Source of the DNA: Syngnathus acus
Lineage: Eukaryota > Chordata > Actinopteri > Syngnathiformes > Syngnathidae
Assembly (NCBI RefSeq): GCF_901709675.1
Contig: NC_051096.1
Coordinates: 1,293,001-1,357,000 of the forward strand
Direction: 5' to 3'
DNA length: 64,000 nt
The notes beneath the pieces are model-generated. The model saw nothing but the letters and a program-made list of their open reading frames with translations, did no database searches and was not told the DNA's origin. Below, piece by piece: positions 41,801-53,520 of this stretch; the stretch's first letter is position 1; each line of letters starts with the position of its first letter. The translations under genes were made by a program, and so were the position numbers.

Positions 41801-41925
41801 CAGGTGTCAAACCCAAAAGATCAGTTCATCCTCACGTTCTGCGGTACCTTGATAATAATCCGGATCAATTGAACAAAGTGTGTTTAACGAGGGAAACTTC
41901 AAAAACATTTAGGAATGCGGTATTC
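41801..41925. repeat. Degenerate hAT-type MITE, same family as 61878-62076
   Basis: Shares TCAGTTCATCCTCACGTTCT and GTGTTTAACGAGGGAAACTT with the better preserved copy at 61878-62076. Its start resembles CAGGTGTCAAACCC. No clear duplication remains. Confidence 0.7.
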
Positions 41926-42271
41926 ATCCTAATCCACTTTATTCCAGGGGTCTGTCATGATTTAACAAATGTGTCCGGTCAAATGCTACAATTGGATGCA
42001 ACGAGTTTTGCTTCACGGAACATTGTTTTTAAACAGTTTTCAAAACCCCCTTTTCACTGCCAGCCTGGAGTCCACTCAAAATAAAAGTCCTCTGAAATAT
42101 GCACATTTTACTGTCATTGCACCTAATTTTAAAAAATAATCAAAAGAAATTCTTTAGCTATCGTTAGACCAGACCAGTCCCGAAGAACATGACCACCTCC
42201 GGTGTCCACCGAGAGAGTTTCTATTGAAATCTGATGTTGCATTTCAAAATAAAAGTATTCATACGCGCACG

Positions 42272-42296
42272 GACACACACACACGCGCGCACACAC

Positions 42297-42372
<76 letters not shown>
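42272..42372. repeat. (CA)n microsatellite
   Basis: A nearly pure CA run with a few CG substitutions at its left end, in the sgo1-rab25 spacer. Confidence 0.93.
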
Positions 42373-42767
42373 CAGAAGGACAAGAAATGACCTGCGTGAA
42401 GTTAAACGAAGCACAAACGAAACAGACTATTTTGCTTAAATTTTGCGTGGGGTGGGGGGCCAGCTTCACGCAGGTCAAGAAATGCCCATGGAATTATCAT
42501 GATGTAAAATTGTTTTACATTGTTTTACATTTTAAATTAGAAAACTGTTTATACATACTTTTTTTTTATTCAAAAACATAATTCACTCATTTTTGTTGTT
42601 TTTCGGGGCCGCTGAAAGGGATTTATAAAACTTCCATTCATTTGTATGGTGAAGATGATTTGTATTTGAAGTTACGAGCGTGGTCACGAAACAAATCAAC
42701 TCGCAAGTGCAATGCACCACTGTATCGTTAAAAGGCGACCAAAGAATCTAAACAACAGCTTATTTTT

Positions 42768-43758
42768 TTACGAGCTCTTGCAGCAGCGCCTTTGCTCCTC
42801 CTGCACCTCGCTGGTGAGCGTCACGGCGCTGATGGAGCCCCGCGTCACCTCTCGGCTGGAGACCTTGCGATGAATCGCTGCGGGGTGCAGTGAGGAGAAA
42901 AAGATAAGAATACAAAATTTCGACGGCAGCAAACAAGACGAGCGGAGCGCACCCGTCAGAACGTCGATGAAGGCCGCCTCCACGTTGGAGGAGTCCAACG
43001 CTGACGTCTCCATGAACATCAGACCCTTGCTCTCTGAATACAGACCGATGGGATGGGGAGATCATGTGACCGGAGAGGTGCCATGTAGAAAAAGAAAACA
43101 TTTGAAAATATTGGCAGATTGCTAGAGACCGAAGTTGTCATTTTCAAAAAGTTGTAACGTTGTGTCCAGACAGAGATGTAAGATCGTGTTCCAAGACTCA
43201 AGTGGTGGGAAAACTACAAGGAAGTCAGCGAGCATGCACCTGCAAAGGCCCGAGCCTCATCGGTGGGGACGGTGCGCAGGTCCTCCAGGTCCCTTTTGTT
43301 GCCCACCAACATAACCACAATGTGCGGGTCGGCGTGGTCGTAGAGCTCCTTCAGCCAGCGCTCGGCGTTCTCGTACGTCAGGTGCTTGCTGATGTCGTAC
43401 ACCAGCAGGGCGCCCACCGCCCCGCGGTAATACCTGAAGCAAACGACGCTTTGCCGTAACGTTCGAAGTCCACAACCGTGCACCACGTTGTACCGTGCAC
43501 CCACGCCGAGGTGATGGCGCGGTAGCGCTCCAGTCCGGCCGTGTCCCACACTTGCATCTTGATGGTGCAGTTGTCCAGTTGGACGGTGCGAGTGCTGAAC
43601 TCCACGCCGATGGTGGTACGGCTGTCGAGGTTGAACTCGTTCTTGGTGAAGCGCGTCAACAGGTTGCTCTTACCCACCCCGGACTCGCCGATCAGAACCA
43701 CTGGGGACACATATGCGCGGCGCACGCACGCACGCACTCACGCACACGCACACGAACG

Positions 43759-43810
<52 letters not shown>

Positions 43811-43942
43811 TTTAAACCAATCATGCCATCGGGCCTCCAAAAGCCCAAGCGCTCACGTTGAGTAGTTCAATCACCACAACACAAAAACAGTCAGCACGAA
43901 CTCACCTTTGAAAACAAAATTGTACGTGTCGTCCGAGCCCAT
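42768..43942 (-). CDS. rab25: RAB25, Rab11-subfamily small GTPase
   Basis: A small GTPase of the Rab11 subfamily that in epithelia controls recycling-endosome traffic and integrin return. Five minus-strand exons: 43906-43942 (start 43940-43942), 43505-43700, 43240-43433, 42953-43033, 42768-42877; phases give 205 codons plus stop. Motifs: P-loop GESGVGKS at 17-24; switch I with TTIGVEF; switch [24 protein letters not shown] for base recognition; ETSALDS. The C-terminus RRCCKSS gives the double cysteine for geranylgeranylation. Position 69 is Leu where nearly all Rabs have the catalytic Gln, a known mark of RAB25 in mammals. This supports RAB25 over RAB11A/B. The second exon ends at 43505 so that the frame runs SAYYRGA across the intron. 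Fish may carry two rab25 copies and I cannot say which this is. Confidence 0.93.
43724..43810. repeat. (CA)n microsatellite in rab25 intron 1
   Basis: CA run with CG interruptions filling much of the 205-base first intron. On the transcribed strand it is a TG repeat close to the acceptor of the second exon at 43700. Confidence 0.9.
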
Positions 43943-45610
43943 CCCGGAATCGCTCACTCGGGCTTCCTCCTCGACATCAGAAGACCCCCCCCCGACAGAG
44001 TAAATACTACATCCAGCCCTCTGGTTTCTCTCCCTCCACACCAGGGAGAGAACTGAGGTGGAACCGGTCCGACTACATCCGTACACTTCCCTCTTTATCT
44101 CAGGCTGCCGGTGGTTTGGAGGGTGGGGGTGGGGGGGGCAGCGAGTGGCCCGCCCTTGCCTCGTCAGCTGACGGGCGCAACCGGTAGAACGGCTCGGGAA
44201 GCTGGCCCGACAGGTGGCACGCCTGCCAGGACCGACGCGGACGCACCTTTGTTGGAGATTACCTCCATATCAGCAGTGGACACGCGTTGTTGAAGACCGT
44301 TTTAGTTTGCATTCTAATGTACTTCATTCACTCTTTTCCACTAAACAAACGCAATTAAAAGGTGTAGTTACATGCCCGAGCCACACAGGGGCGCTGCTAG
44401 CTGCCACATTTGGTTGGGTCGCTCAGCTCTCATTGTTCAAATGAAGCTATTTGAAGAAAATGTAGAGAATTAAGATTGTAAAAAGACGGAAAAATGTAAA
44501 AAAATATTTTTTTGCAGTTATGTCTTTTGTTTAACGTGACAAACATTTTGGCACAGGATGTTGCTCCACGTCTTTGCAGCTTTACAGGTACCAGGTTGAC
44601 GGAACCAACCAAGACAGGGCGCAGACACGTTTTGACCATGTTTCATTTTAATTTTTTTTAGTACAGTACCGTTAAAAGTTAGTTCCAACATGTTCAATTG
44701 GGAGATGAATTTATTTTTCTCCGTTATCAGCCGAGGTCAACAAACAAAGCATAGCTGAAGAAGCAGTTGCCATGGTTACCACAACTACGATGCTGAGAGT
44801 TTCCAAAGGAGAGAACACAAAATAGATCTAGGGCTAGATTCTTTTTCTTAAAACGTATGGCAGGCAGGCAGGCCCCCATACTAGAATTGTTTTGTAAATT
44901 CAACTGATTGAACAGATTTCATTCATTCATTTAAATGCGCCCCAAAAAAAAGGATCTTTCAGATTAAAAAGAAAGAAAAGCTCATTTTGTTTCATTGTTT
45001 GCGGCAGCATCGGCTGCACCAACTCTTTGCGTCTGTAAAATCCTGTAATCTGCGGATGTGCGAATTTAATACACACAAAACTTGGGGGTCTCGCGTTGTA
45101 AGGGGGGGGCACAAAAGGCACAGCAACAGTGCCTCAGACACACAACCCCCCCCTCCCCCCCAGTTAACCTGGAATGACAAACGACATGTCGAGGGCATCA
45201 CCTGGAACGCTGCAATCATGCTTTGATCAAGAACAGAAAACGGGAGGTCGCAGGAACATTTATTTGTTCACCTTGGTTTGCTGGCGCATGGCGCATGGCG
45301 TCAGGCCGCGCACTTTGAGCTCTACAAGCAAGAGGCCGTCTGTCCCACAATTGCCAAGAAATGGACGAAACAGAGGGTGGATGATGCCAAATGTTGGAAT
45401 GGAGCAAAATCAAGGTGTCACATCTTGCCCAAAGTGTCTTTGTAAAGTTTGGGGAGCGATTTGCGATACTTTTAGTCTGTGGATGTGGTGTGTGTGTTTA
45501 TGCAGGGCACTGGTATGTATGTATGTATGTATGTATGTATGTATGTATGTATGTATGTATGTATGTATGTATGTATGTATGTATGTATGTATTGTATGTA
45601 TGTATGTGCA

Positions 45611-45649
<39 letters not shown>

Positions 45650-45663
45650 CTGCATGCGTGTCT
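43943..45663. other. rab25 upstream region and ubqln4 3' side
   Basis: No exon recognised. The left end may hold the rab25 promoter and 5' UTR. The right end, read on the minus strand, is ubqln4 3' UTR and contains TG and ATGT repeats. Confidence 0.5.
45514..45650. repeat. (ATGT)n and (TG)n microsatellites in the ubqln4 3' UTR
   Basis: About 23 ATGT units at 45514-45607, then a TG run at 45621-45650. On the ubqln4 transcript these read as CA then ACAT repeats, beginning within about 15 bases of the stop codon. Confidence 0.92.
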
Positions 45664-48600
45664 TTACGAGGGCTGTGAGCCCAAGAGTCTCTCGATGGCA
45701 GCATTGATGTCCCCTCCGGTGGCGATGAGGGCCTGCAGATTGGCCTCGCGGTTGATAAAGCCCATGGCGTTCAGCTGGTCCAGCTGCGACTGGAAGCGCA
45801 CCTCGGGGGTCTGGTTCTGCCCGGGGTAAGTCGTTGGAGAAAAAGCAAAATCACCCTTGGATCTCGGCAAACTACAACCTGCGGATGCTGTGCGTGCATA
45901 CCGCTGCTCCTCCTCCGGCAAACATTTGGAGCATCTGTTGCATGAGCTGCTGCTGTTGCTGAGTGACGTTTGGCGGCGTTGCGGCACTGCTGGGCGGGGA
46001 CGCGGGGTTCTCGGCGGGCGCGCTGCCTCCGGCGGGGATGCCACCTGCCATCAAGCTGAGGCCAAAAAGAAATGTGGCTATAATGTTGCTTGTCAAGCGC
46101 GCGCGTCTGCTTGTGGGGCTCACCTAGGCATGAGGCCAGGCGCTTCGGTCTGCAGCGTCTGCAGGCCCTGCTGGATCTGCATGAGCGCTTGCATGGCACG
46201 CGGGTTGGTCATCACCGACAGCGCCTCGGGGTTCTGCATCTGGAAACAAACAAGCCATCAAAGTGAGCTCAGCTCGGAGGCCACGCACAAGAAAACGCCC
46301 GTGCTACCTGCTGCAGGAAGACGGGAAGCTGAGACCGGAACTGCTCTTGCAGCTGTGGGTTTCCGGCAAACAAGGGGTTATTCATCATCACCTGGGAAGA
46401 CAGACGATTCTTCTGGGTGAGAGCGTAGGAATAATAATGCAATGTCTGGGGCAAGTTCTTAATTCTCCAAATTGCTTACTGAGCTAAAAATGACGACTGT
46501 GTGTTTTTCAGGCGTGGCTTGAGAAACTTTTTAAGTTTGTTCTCGAGTCTTTTCATGACCAGGTACCCACCTGGGAGGCCAGCTCTGGGTTCTGGGACAG
46601 CGACTGCATCATGCTGCGCATGTAAGGAGCAGAGAGCATGTTCTGCATGAGCTGAGGGTTTTCCGAGATCTGCTGCAGGAGGCTCTGCATGCCCGGACTG
46701 CTGAACATTCCTGGGTGCGAGGGAAAAACAAAACAAAGACATGATCTCAGTGGACAGGTGTCTCTGATGACTGTCACCATCGTACCGTTTCCAAGACTGG
46801 CAGGGTTGACACCCAACGGGTTGGACACGGTGGGGTTAGTGCCGGCGGCGGGGGCGGCCGTGCCTCCCGCCGAGCCGCTGCCGTTCTCCGGTGGGGTGGA
46901 GGCGTTGGGCGGGCCCCAGGGATTGGGCAGGGGCTCGCGGTTTTCCGTCCGCGACGGCTGGACGCCTGACTCTGAGCCGCCGCCAAGGGCCGAGAAGGGG
47001 TTGTTGCCAAACTGCCCGGGGAAAAGGTTCAAGCGGGAGACCCTCTCAATGTCAAGCCATTCAAATTGGCAATGCAGAAGACGTTTAACGGAAACGCAGG
47101 ACTGAAGGTGAATGTGGCATTATGGCAAATGAGAAAGTGCGACATTTTTCTTGAGGGATATTTTTGCTTGTGAAATGTGGACCAGCTGGAAGTCGGAATG
47201 GTTGAAAGGTTTGCTAGCTGACATGACGTGAACGTTGTTTTGCTCCAAGAAGAGAAACTCTTCTGGCATCTCATTTACCTGCTCTCTGGCGGCGCTGAAC
47301 ATGGGCTCCTGGATGTCGGTGTACATCCTGCGCAAGGCGTTGTAGCCGCCAGGGATGCTTTCCAGGTTGCTGAGAGCCCGGTCCTGGTTGCGCATCATTT
47401 CCTGCATCATGGCTGGGTTGCGAGCGAGCTCCATGGTCTGCGGCGAGGGACGCAACGTGGACAAGGAGTCAAAAGCAGCACAGGTGGACGGGGTGCTTCC
47501 CCACGACTCGCGCCCACCTGTCTCATGAGCTCGGGATTGTTGAGCATGTGCGAGATCTCTGGGTTGCGCTCCATCAGCTGCTGCATCTGCGGGTTGGACA
47601 CTATCATCTGTCGCATCAGGTCCGGGTTGGACATCATGTTCTGCACTAGCGGGTTCTCCATAAGCTGCGAGAGCATCTCCGGATTGGACATGAGCTGGCG
47701 CTGCATCTGCTGCTGGAGCTCCATGAAGTTGGCCGAGCCCATGCCCAGGCCCGCCAGGTTGGAGAGTTCGCCGAAACCCACTGTGGGGAATCAAAGGGGA
47801 GGCTGGTGAAGGCCACTGCACATTCGCGCAGAGACACTCACAGGAATCCAGCCAACTCACTCAGCAGGTTTGGCGTCTGTGCAGGCGGCTGGGGCGAGCT
47901 TGTCGTGGAGGCTGCTGCGGTGCCCGTGTTGGGGGCGTCAGCGCTTCCTGCTGGCGTGGGCGAGGAGCTCGAGGCCGAGGTGCTGCCTCCGTCTGAGGCC
48001 CTGCGGGCCAAATAACGGGAAAAAAAGAAATCTGAGAATGCAACATTATTTTTTAGATTGTATTATTATTCATATTCTATATATGTATACGAGTGGAAAA
48101 CAACACTGCGTGACTACAGTTTGGCCAATGCGCCATCTTACTTCTGTGCTGTCTTGATGACCAGGTGCACCGTCAGGCCATCCTTGATGCCGTGCTGGCT
48201 GAGGCTGTCGCCGTCCTTTAGGATCTTGCCGGCAAAAATCAGCACTAACTGGTCCTGCTTGGCTTTGAAGCGCCTCGAGATCTCCTCCTTGAACTAAAAG
48301 ACAGACCATGGGCTCAGTCCCAAACCCAAACCTGGAATGCCGTTTCATGATTAACACCGTTTGTGCTTGCTGCCCAAGTGACGGAACATGGACATGACAG
48401 CAAGTGAATCTCTTCTCAAATTCACATGTCGTGATGACTTTGGCCCTTCATTTGAGTCACATTATCATGCCATGTTAACCGTGACAACGCCGTGCGGCCA
48501 AAACAAGACAATCAAGGGCAATCGAGATGACCCCTGACCTGCGTTAACGGTTTACAGCACTTCATTCTACTTTGTACCGTTTCATCCGTTGCCATCAGTA

Positions 48601-49530
48601 AATTCCTAGTCTAAACTGTCACTGTACGCATTATTATTTCTATATATGAGGGAGGGGGCGTCTTTATTTTCAGAGGATTCTTGCACTGCATGGACGACTT
48701 AAAACCCAGCCCAGCATCTTTGCGAGGCTCGAATGCAACCAGATGTTTACATCTGCACCATTACGTGAATAGTAATAACCAAGTGCTGCTGTGTTACTGC
48801 GCTTGACACGTCGCCGAGCCAACGGGCCCTGCGGGTCGCGAGGAACAATTCTCAGGGAAGCTGATCGAGCCATGACTCAGTCAGTCAGTGGCGGTGACAG
48901 TGGAGAATGTTCCAGACTCGAACGAACGCCGCCCATTTGCTTGGCCGAAACTCTCAGCAAGACGGCGGCAATTGTCCAAGCCCCAAAACACATTCAAAGG
49001 CGGCCCCAACAGTGTTTCGCACCATCGGCCAGTTTAAAACAAAAGCGTCAGCTGACACTATTGACGACACGGCTAGCTAGCGTTGACTTAGCCCAGCTAG
49101 CATAGCAGCTAACCGGTTAGCCACAGCGCACATTCAAACGTTGCAATATTCGTCTGTTCAGTACGCTTACTCGTGATTCCGCTACACGTTTGTTGAAAAT
49201 GGGAGGCTGTAGTAAAAGGAGAAAAATAATACTATATCGACAGTGTCGCACTTTGCCGGTAAGAACGGCGTCCATTCTAAGGAGGCTAGCTGGTTAGCTG
49301 AAGTTGTGGGCACGACGCTCGCTTCTCTTCCCCCTCCCCGCAGACACACGCACGCGCCTGCCACCGGCCCCGGAAAAGCCGTCTCAAACCTGCGTGACGG
49401 ACGAATCTTCAGCGATGGCGATTTCCTCCTTGTCCTTGGGTGTTTTAACGGTGACTTTAATGATGGTTCCCTCCGCGGAGTCATCTTTATTGTTGTTATT
49501 AGCAGGATCTGCGGCGCCCTGGTCAGCCAT
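45664..49530 (-). CDS. ubqln4: UBQLN4 (ubiquilin 4), proteasome shuttle factor
   Basis: Ubiquilins carry ubiquitinated clients to the proteasome through a UBL and a UBA domain. Eleven minus-strand exons: 49390-49530 (start 49528-49530), 48142-48293, 47861-48000, 47518-47780, 47279-47437, 46786-47011, 46571-46710, 46308-46391, 46124-46239, 45902-46055, 45664-45816. Phases join into 575 codons plus stop; human UBQLN4 has 601. The UBL domain lies at about 20-100 ([32 protein letters not shown]). A Ser/Thr/Pro-rich linker follows. Met/Gln-rich STI1 repeats come next ([34 protein letters not shown]), then a second STI1 pair and the UBA domain at the C-terminus ([19 protein letters not shown], ending LLGSQPS). 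UBQLN4 is favoured over UBQLN1/2 by NMEL-type spacing around [11 protein letters not shown] and [13 protein letters not shown], and by the rab25 neighbour, as in human 1q22. Confidence 0.93.
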
Positions 49531-49764
49531 CTTTACGCCACCGACGGGAAACAGCTCGCGACTAGCGTCTGCTTCCGGGTCGACGGCGGTGGGTCAAATC
49601 TACCCCGCCGGAAGTTGGAATAATCATGAGCGTATCCGGGAATATTATCATTAATCATTATGTCCCAAACGAATAAATGTCAGTTTTGTTTTGGAAACCA
49701 AAACAAACAACAAGTCTCGCGTTCATTCTGAAATGTTCGCGTTTAGTTGAAAAACAAATTAATT
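49531..49764. promoter_or_regulatory. Putative ubqln4 upstream region
   Basis: Short region before the ubqln4 start codon. No TATA box is obvious, and nothing beyond position supports promoter function. Confidence 0.35.
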
Positions 49765-50032
49765 CTCTCTCTCGGTCGCTCTCTCTCTCTCTCTCTCTCG
49801 GTCGCTCTCTCTTTCTCTCTCTCTCGGTCTCTCGTTCGCTCTCTCTCTCGGTCTCTCTCGGTCGCTCTCTCTCTCTCTCTCTCTCTCGGTCGCTCTCTCT
49901 CTCAGTCGCTCTCTCTCTCTCTCTCGGTCGCTCTCTCTCTCTCTCTCTCAGTCGCTCTCTCTCTCTCTCTCTCTCGGTCGCTCTCTCTCTCTCTCTCTCG
50001 GTCGCTCTGTCTCTCTCTGTCTCTCTCTATAT
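49765..50032. repeat. (CT)n microsatellite with CGGTCG interruptions
   Basis: CT dinucleotides broken at irregular steps by CGGTCG or CAGTCG words. Open frames over it are Ser/Leu/Arg repeats and are not genes. Confidence 0.95.
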
Positions 50033-50034
50033 CT

Positions 50035-50935
50035 CAAGGCCCCCTTGAACCTTTCAACATTTCAGGCTTCAAACATAAAGATATAAAATTTTAATTTTTT
50101 GTCAAGAATCAACAACAAGTGGGACACAATCGTGAAGTGGAACGAAATTTATTGGATAATTTAAACATTTTTAACAAATAAAAAACTGAAAAGTGGGGCG
50201 TGCAATATTATTCGGCCCCCTTGCGCTAATACTTTGTAGCGCCACCTTTTGCTGCAATTACAGCTGCAAGTCGCTTGGGGTATGTCTCTATCAGTTTTGC
50301 ACATCGAGAGACTGGAATTCTTGCCCATTCTTCCTTGCAAAACAGCTCGAGCTCAGTGAGGTTGGATGGAGAGCGTTTGTGAACAGCAGTCTTCAGCTCT
50401 TTCCACAGATTCTCGATTGGATTCAGGTCTGGACTTTGAATTGGCCATTCTAACACCTGGATACGTCTATTTGTGAACCATTCCATTGTAGATTTGGCTT
50501 TATGTTTTGGATCATTGTCCTGTTGGAAGATAAATCTCCGTCCCAGTCTCAGGTCTTTTGCAGACTCCAACAGGTTTTCTTCCAGAATGGTCCTGTATTT
50601 GGCTCCATCCATCTTCCCATCAATTTTAGCCATCTTCCCTGTCCCTGCTGAAGAAAAGCAGGCCCAAACCATGATGCTGCCACCACCATGTTTGACAGTG
50701 GGGATGGTGTGTTCAGGGTGATGAGCTGTGTTGCTTTTACGCCAAACACATCGTTTTGCATTGTGGCCAAAAAGTTCGATTTTGGTTTCATCTGACCAGA
50801 GCACCTTCTTCCACATGTTTGGTGTGTCTCCCAGGTGGCTTGTGGCAAACTTTAAACGAGACTTTTTATGGATATCTTTGAGAAATGGCTTTCTTCTTGC
50901 CACTCTTCCATAAAGGCCAGATTTGTAATTCAAAC
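50035..50935 (-). mobile_element. Truncated Tc1-like DNA transposon
   Basis: The minus strand from 50933 to 50226 encodes the C-terminal two thirds of a Tc1 transposase without internal stops: KVLWSDETKIELFG, IFQQDNDPKHKAK and QSPDLNPIENLWKELK carry the DDE residues. A terminal region follows to about 50035 (AAGGGGGCCGAATAATATTG on the minus strand). The N-terminal DNA-binding part and the other terminal repeat are missing, so it cannot mobilise itself. Confidence 0.9.
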
Positions 50936-51462
50936 TGTTAAAATAGTTGTGGCAGTTAATTTTGACCTAAAAGTATCTTCATTTAACTATTAGCATCAAG
51001 GAGATTGGCTTTTTATCAAACTAAATTAACTGATCGCTCCTGACGTCTTTCATTGTGTTGCCCGTCACGCACATAGGCTCCATAACGCTCACTCTGAAAG
51101 CAAAGTGTGCCTTTCAGCACTTTGCATTGACCAGGGCAGGTCGAGAGCACACCGTTTGAAAAAACACGCTGAGAGTGAATGCGCCCAAAAGAACACATGA
51201 CATATAAGATAGACGATGAATGTAATGCACTAACTTGAATTACTCCTCTTCTTCTGTCGTGTGTCTTCAGACTTGCAGCTCCGTTGAGGCGAGCCAGGTC
51301 AACGTATCGTCGCCCAGGTCAATCAGGCCTTGTTCGCCATTCGGTGGCCGGTGTTTGGGGCAACTGCTGATTATGAATTACTCTGAGAACATTCAAAGAA
51401 AAAATAAGAAATTGTAGTATATACTATACACTGTATAACATTCCTGAGTGGAGAATCAATGG
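50936..51462. other. Unassigned intergenic DNA
   Basis: No exon, known repeat or RNA gene recognised between the truncated Tc1 element and the L1-like element. Confidence 0.5.
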
Positions 51463-52600
51463 GAAAGATGGCGGAGTAGTCACCGTGTTTTTGAGAAGCT
51501 CCCTTGAAAACTGCCAATTTTTATTGTTTAACCTTACTTTACTTCACCCGAAGTAAAACGATGGACGCGCAAAAGTTGCTTAAACCGGCGACATTAAAAC
51601 ATCTGGCTTCTCTAAGACCTAAGACGCCAGGAATAACGAAGGACAACGAACATGACTATCGTTCAATGGACGTGACGACGCAGGCAAAACGCGGACCAGG
51701 CTCCACGCCGGCCGGCAACACCAAGTAAGTCGGTGAAGGAGAAGAAAGCTAAGACTTCTGAGGAGAAAGAGGATGACCAAGCTACCAACAATGATATTCT
51801 TGAAGCGATACTTGTGTTGGGACATCGTGTGGCTGAGCTTGAGTTGCAGTTAGACGATATCAGAGAACAAAATAGGCAGAACGCTGCCATGATTGCCAAC
51901 TTAACTAAGACCGTGCAAGTCAACTCGGAGGAAATAGATGGACTAAAGAAGAGAGTGGTGGAGCTCAAGAATGAGGATACCAGTGTGCTGAACGAAAACA
52001 AAGAATTGAAGAACAAACTCTTTGAACAACAATGCTACAGCATGACGTCATGTCTTCGAGTGAGAGGTATTAAGAAAACGAGGGATGAAAATCTCCGGGA
52101 GTCTGTGGTTCAAATACTGAACAGAATTGTTCCAGAGCTCGCAGTGAAAATGGACCTCGCGGTAGATGTTCACAGGCTGGGGAAAAGAGAAGACAACCGG
52201 ACAAGGCAAGCTGTTATCCTGTTTGCACAGAGACATGTGAGAACTGAGGTGTGGCGGAGAACTAATGATTTTGGGATTTGCAAATCGGAAGGTATACGCT
52301 TTGCAGAGATGTTACTGAAAGAAGACTTGGAGGAGCGAAAAACGACAGTGGCCGCTGGTGGAGCAAGCAAGAAGAGCTGAGAAACGGGCCTACTTTCGAG
52401 GCCCCTACGCTTACATAGGAGGACGTCGTGTTGGAGAAGATGAACGGCAGTCAGGATAGGATATGCATCTTTAATGGTGGAGGACGGGCCTACGTTCGAG
52501 GCCCCTACGTTTATATAGAAGGTTGTCGTGTTGGAGATGATGGACAGCAGTCGGGATAAAATATGAAACTTTAATGGTGGAGGACATTAGTGCAGTTTAA
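51463..52600 (+). mobile_element. L1/Tx1-like LINE 5' part with ORF1
   Basis: Starts near AAAGATGGCGGAG. ORF1 begins at ATG 51561, shifts frame near 51720 and then runs open to a stop at 52380. The protein has a long coiled coil (DDIREQNRQNAAMIANLTK) followed by an RRM-like region (LRVRGIKKTRDENLRESVV; VDVHRLGKREDN), the layout of L1/Tx1 ORF1 nucleic-acid chaperones. After the stop come two 100-base tandem copies. No ORF2 is found. Confidence 0.8.
52386..52585. repeat. 100-bp tandem duplication after the LINE ORF1
   Basis: Two diverged copies, 52386-52485 and 52486-52585, each beginning GGGCCTAC and ending GGTGGAGGAC. The start GGGCCTAC-TTCGAGGCCC is itself a short palindrome. Confidence 0.9.
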
Positions 52601-52681
52601 GAGCTAAGGTTGAGAGTTATTTTTCTTCTAGGTAGAAGTAAATTTCGCGGTTTAGTTTGTGTGTTTTTTTGAATTTGTTTT

Positions 52682-53045
52682 GTACCGTAATTTTCGGACT
52701 ATAAGTCGCACCGGAGTATAAGTCGCACCAGCCATAAAATGCCCAAAAAAGTGAAAAAAAAACATATATAAGTCGCTCCGGAGTATAAGTCGCATTTTGG
52801 GGGGCAATTTATTCGACAAAATCCAACACCAAGAACAGTCATGAACGAGCAACAACAGGCTAAACGATAGCTATGCTAACGTGACATAAACACAAACTAA
52901 GAGCTGAGAACGGCCCTGACGTAAAATTCAGAGTTATTAAAAAAACTATTACATAAATAACACGTTAATAAAACCATCTGCGTCACTCCAATTCATTAAA
53001 TCCATCAATCGTCCTTTGTCAACAATGCGTGCGCGCCGCTGATGG
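52682..53045. repeat. Dispersed teleost repeat with ATAAGTCGCACC words
   Basis: Carries repeated CGGAGTATAAGTCGCA words and an AT-rich tail ending near CAATGCGTGCGCGCCGC. I recognise the sequence as a common fish interspersed repeat but cannot name its family from this window. Confidence 0.6.
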
Positions 53046-53109
53046 CTCTTGCACTTAAAAATATTCCACAGGCCCATATGGGACGATCGCGGGTCCGGTG
53101 CAGCTGGCC

Positions 53110-53520
53110 TGAAGACGGGCGACGTCAAAGGGGCCTGCGACGCTGGGGTGGAGCCCGATGGCGACCGCGAGTCTGATGACGCCGGGAGGCACTCCGATGG
53201 CGGCCGCGGGTCCGGCGTTGCGGCAGCGAAGTCCGATGACTCTCGCAGCCGATGGCGCCGGGAGGACTCCGATGGCGGCCGCGGGTCCGGCGTTGCGGCA
53301 GCGAAGTCCGATGACTCTCGCAGCCGATGGCGCCAGGAGGACTTCGATGACAGCCGCGGGTCCGGCGTCGCCGCAGTGGAGAACAAACGCGGCCGCGAAG
53401 CTGCTGTCGCCAGAAGCACTCCGATGGCGACCGCGAGTCTGATGACGCCGGGAGGACTCCGATGGCGGCCGCGGGTCCGGCGTCGCTGGAGCAAGATCCG
53501 ATGGCGGCTGCAAGCCCATG
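53110..53520. repeat. GC-rich minisatellite, 75-bp unit
   Basis: Two nearly exact 75-base copies occur at 53190-53264 and 53265-53339, with further diverged and partial copies on both sides. The unit core is GATGGCGGCCGCGGGTCCGG. Long open frames on both strands follow from period 75 being a multiple of three and GC-rich; they are not evidence of a gene. Confidence 0.85.

Larger units (their letters stand above)
41252..42767. other. Intergenic DNA between sgo1 and rab25
   Basis: Contains the sgo1 upstream region (about 41252-41600), a degenerate MITE copy at 41801-41925, a CA tract at 42272-42372, and a 14-base inverted repeat at 42388-42401/42464-42477. The right end is probably rab25 3' UTR. 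No exon seen. Confidence 0.55.

Noticed and set aside
45174-45829. Met-Tyr-Val-Cys repeat proteins over the ATGT tract
   Set aside because: Low-complexity translation of a tetranucleotide repeat in ubqln4 3' UTR.
49677-50094. Ser/Leu/Arg repeat protein or CRISPR-like array
   Set aside because: It is a CT microsatellite with irregular CGGTCG interruptions. There is no constant repeat length with unique spacers.
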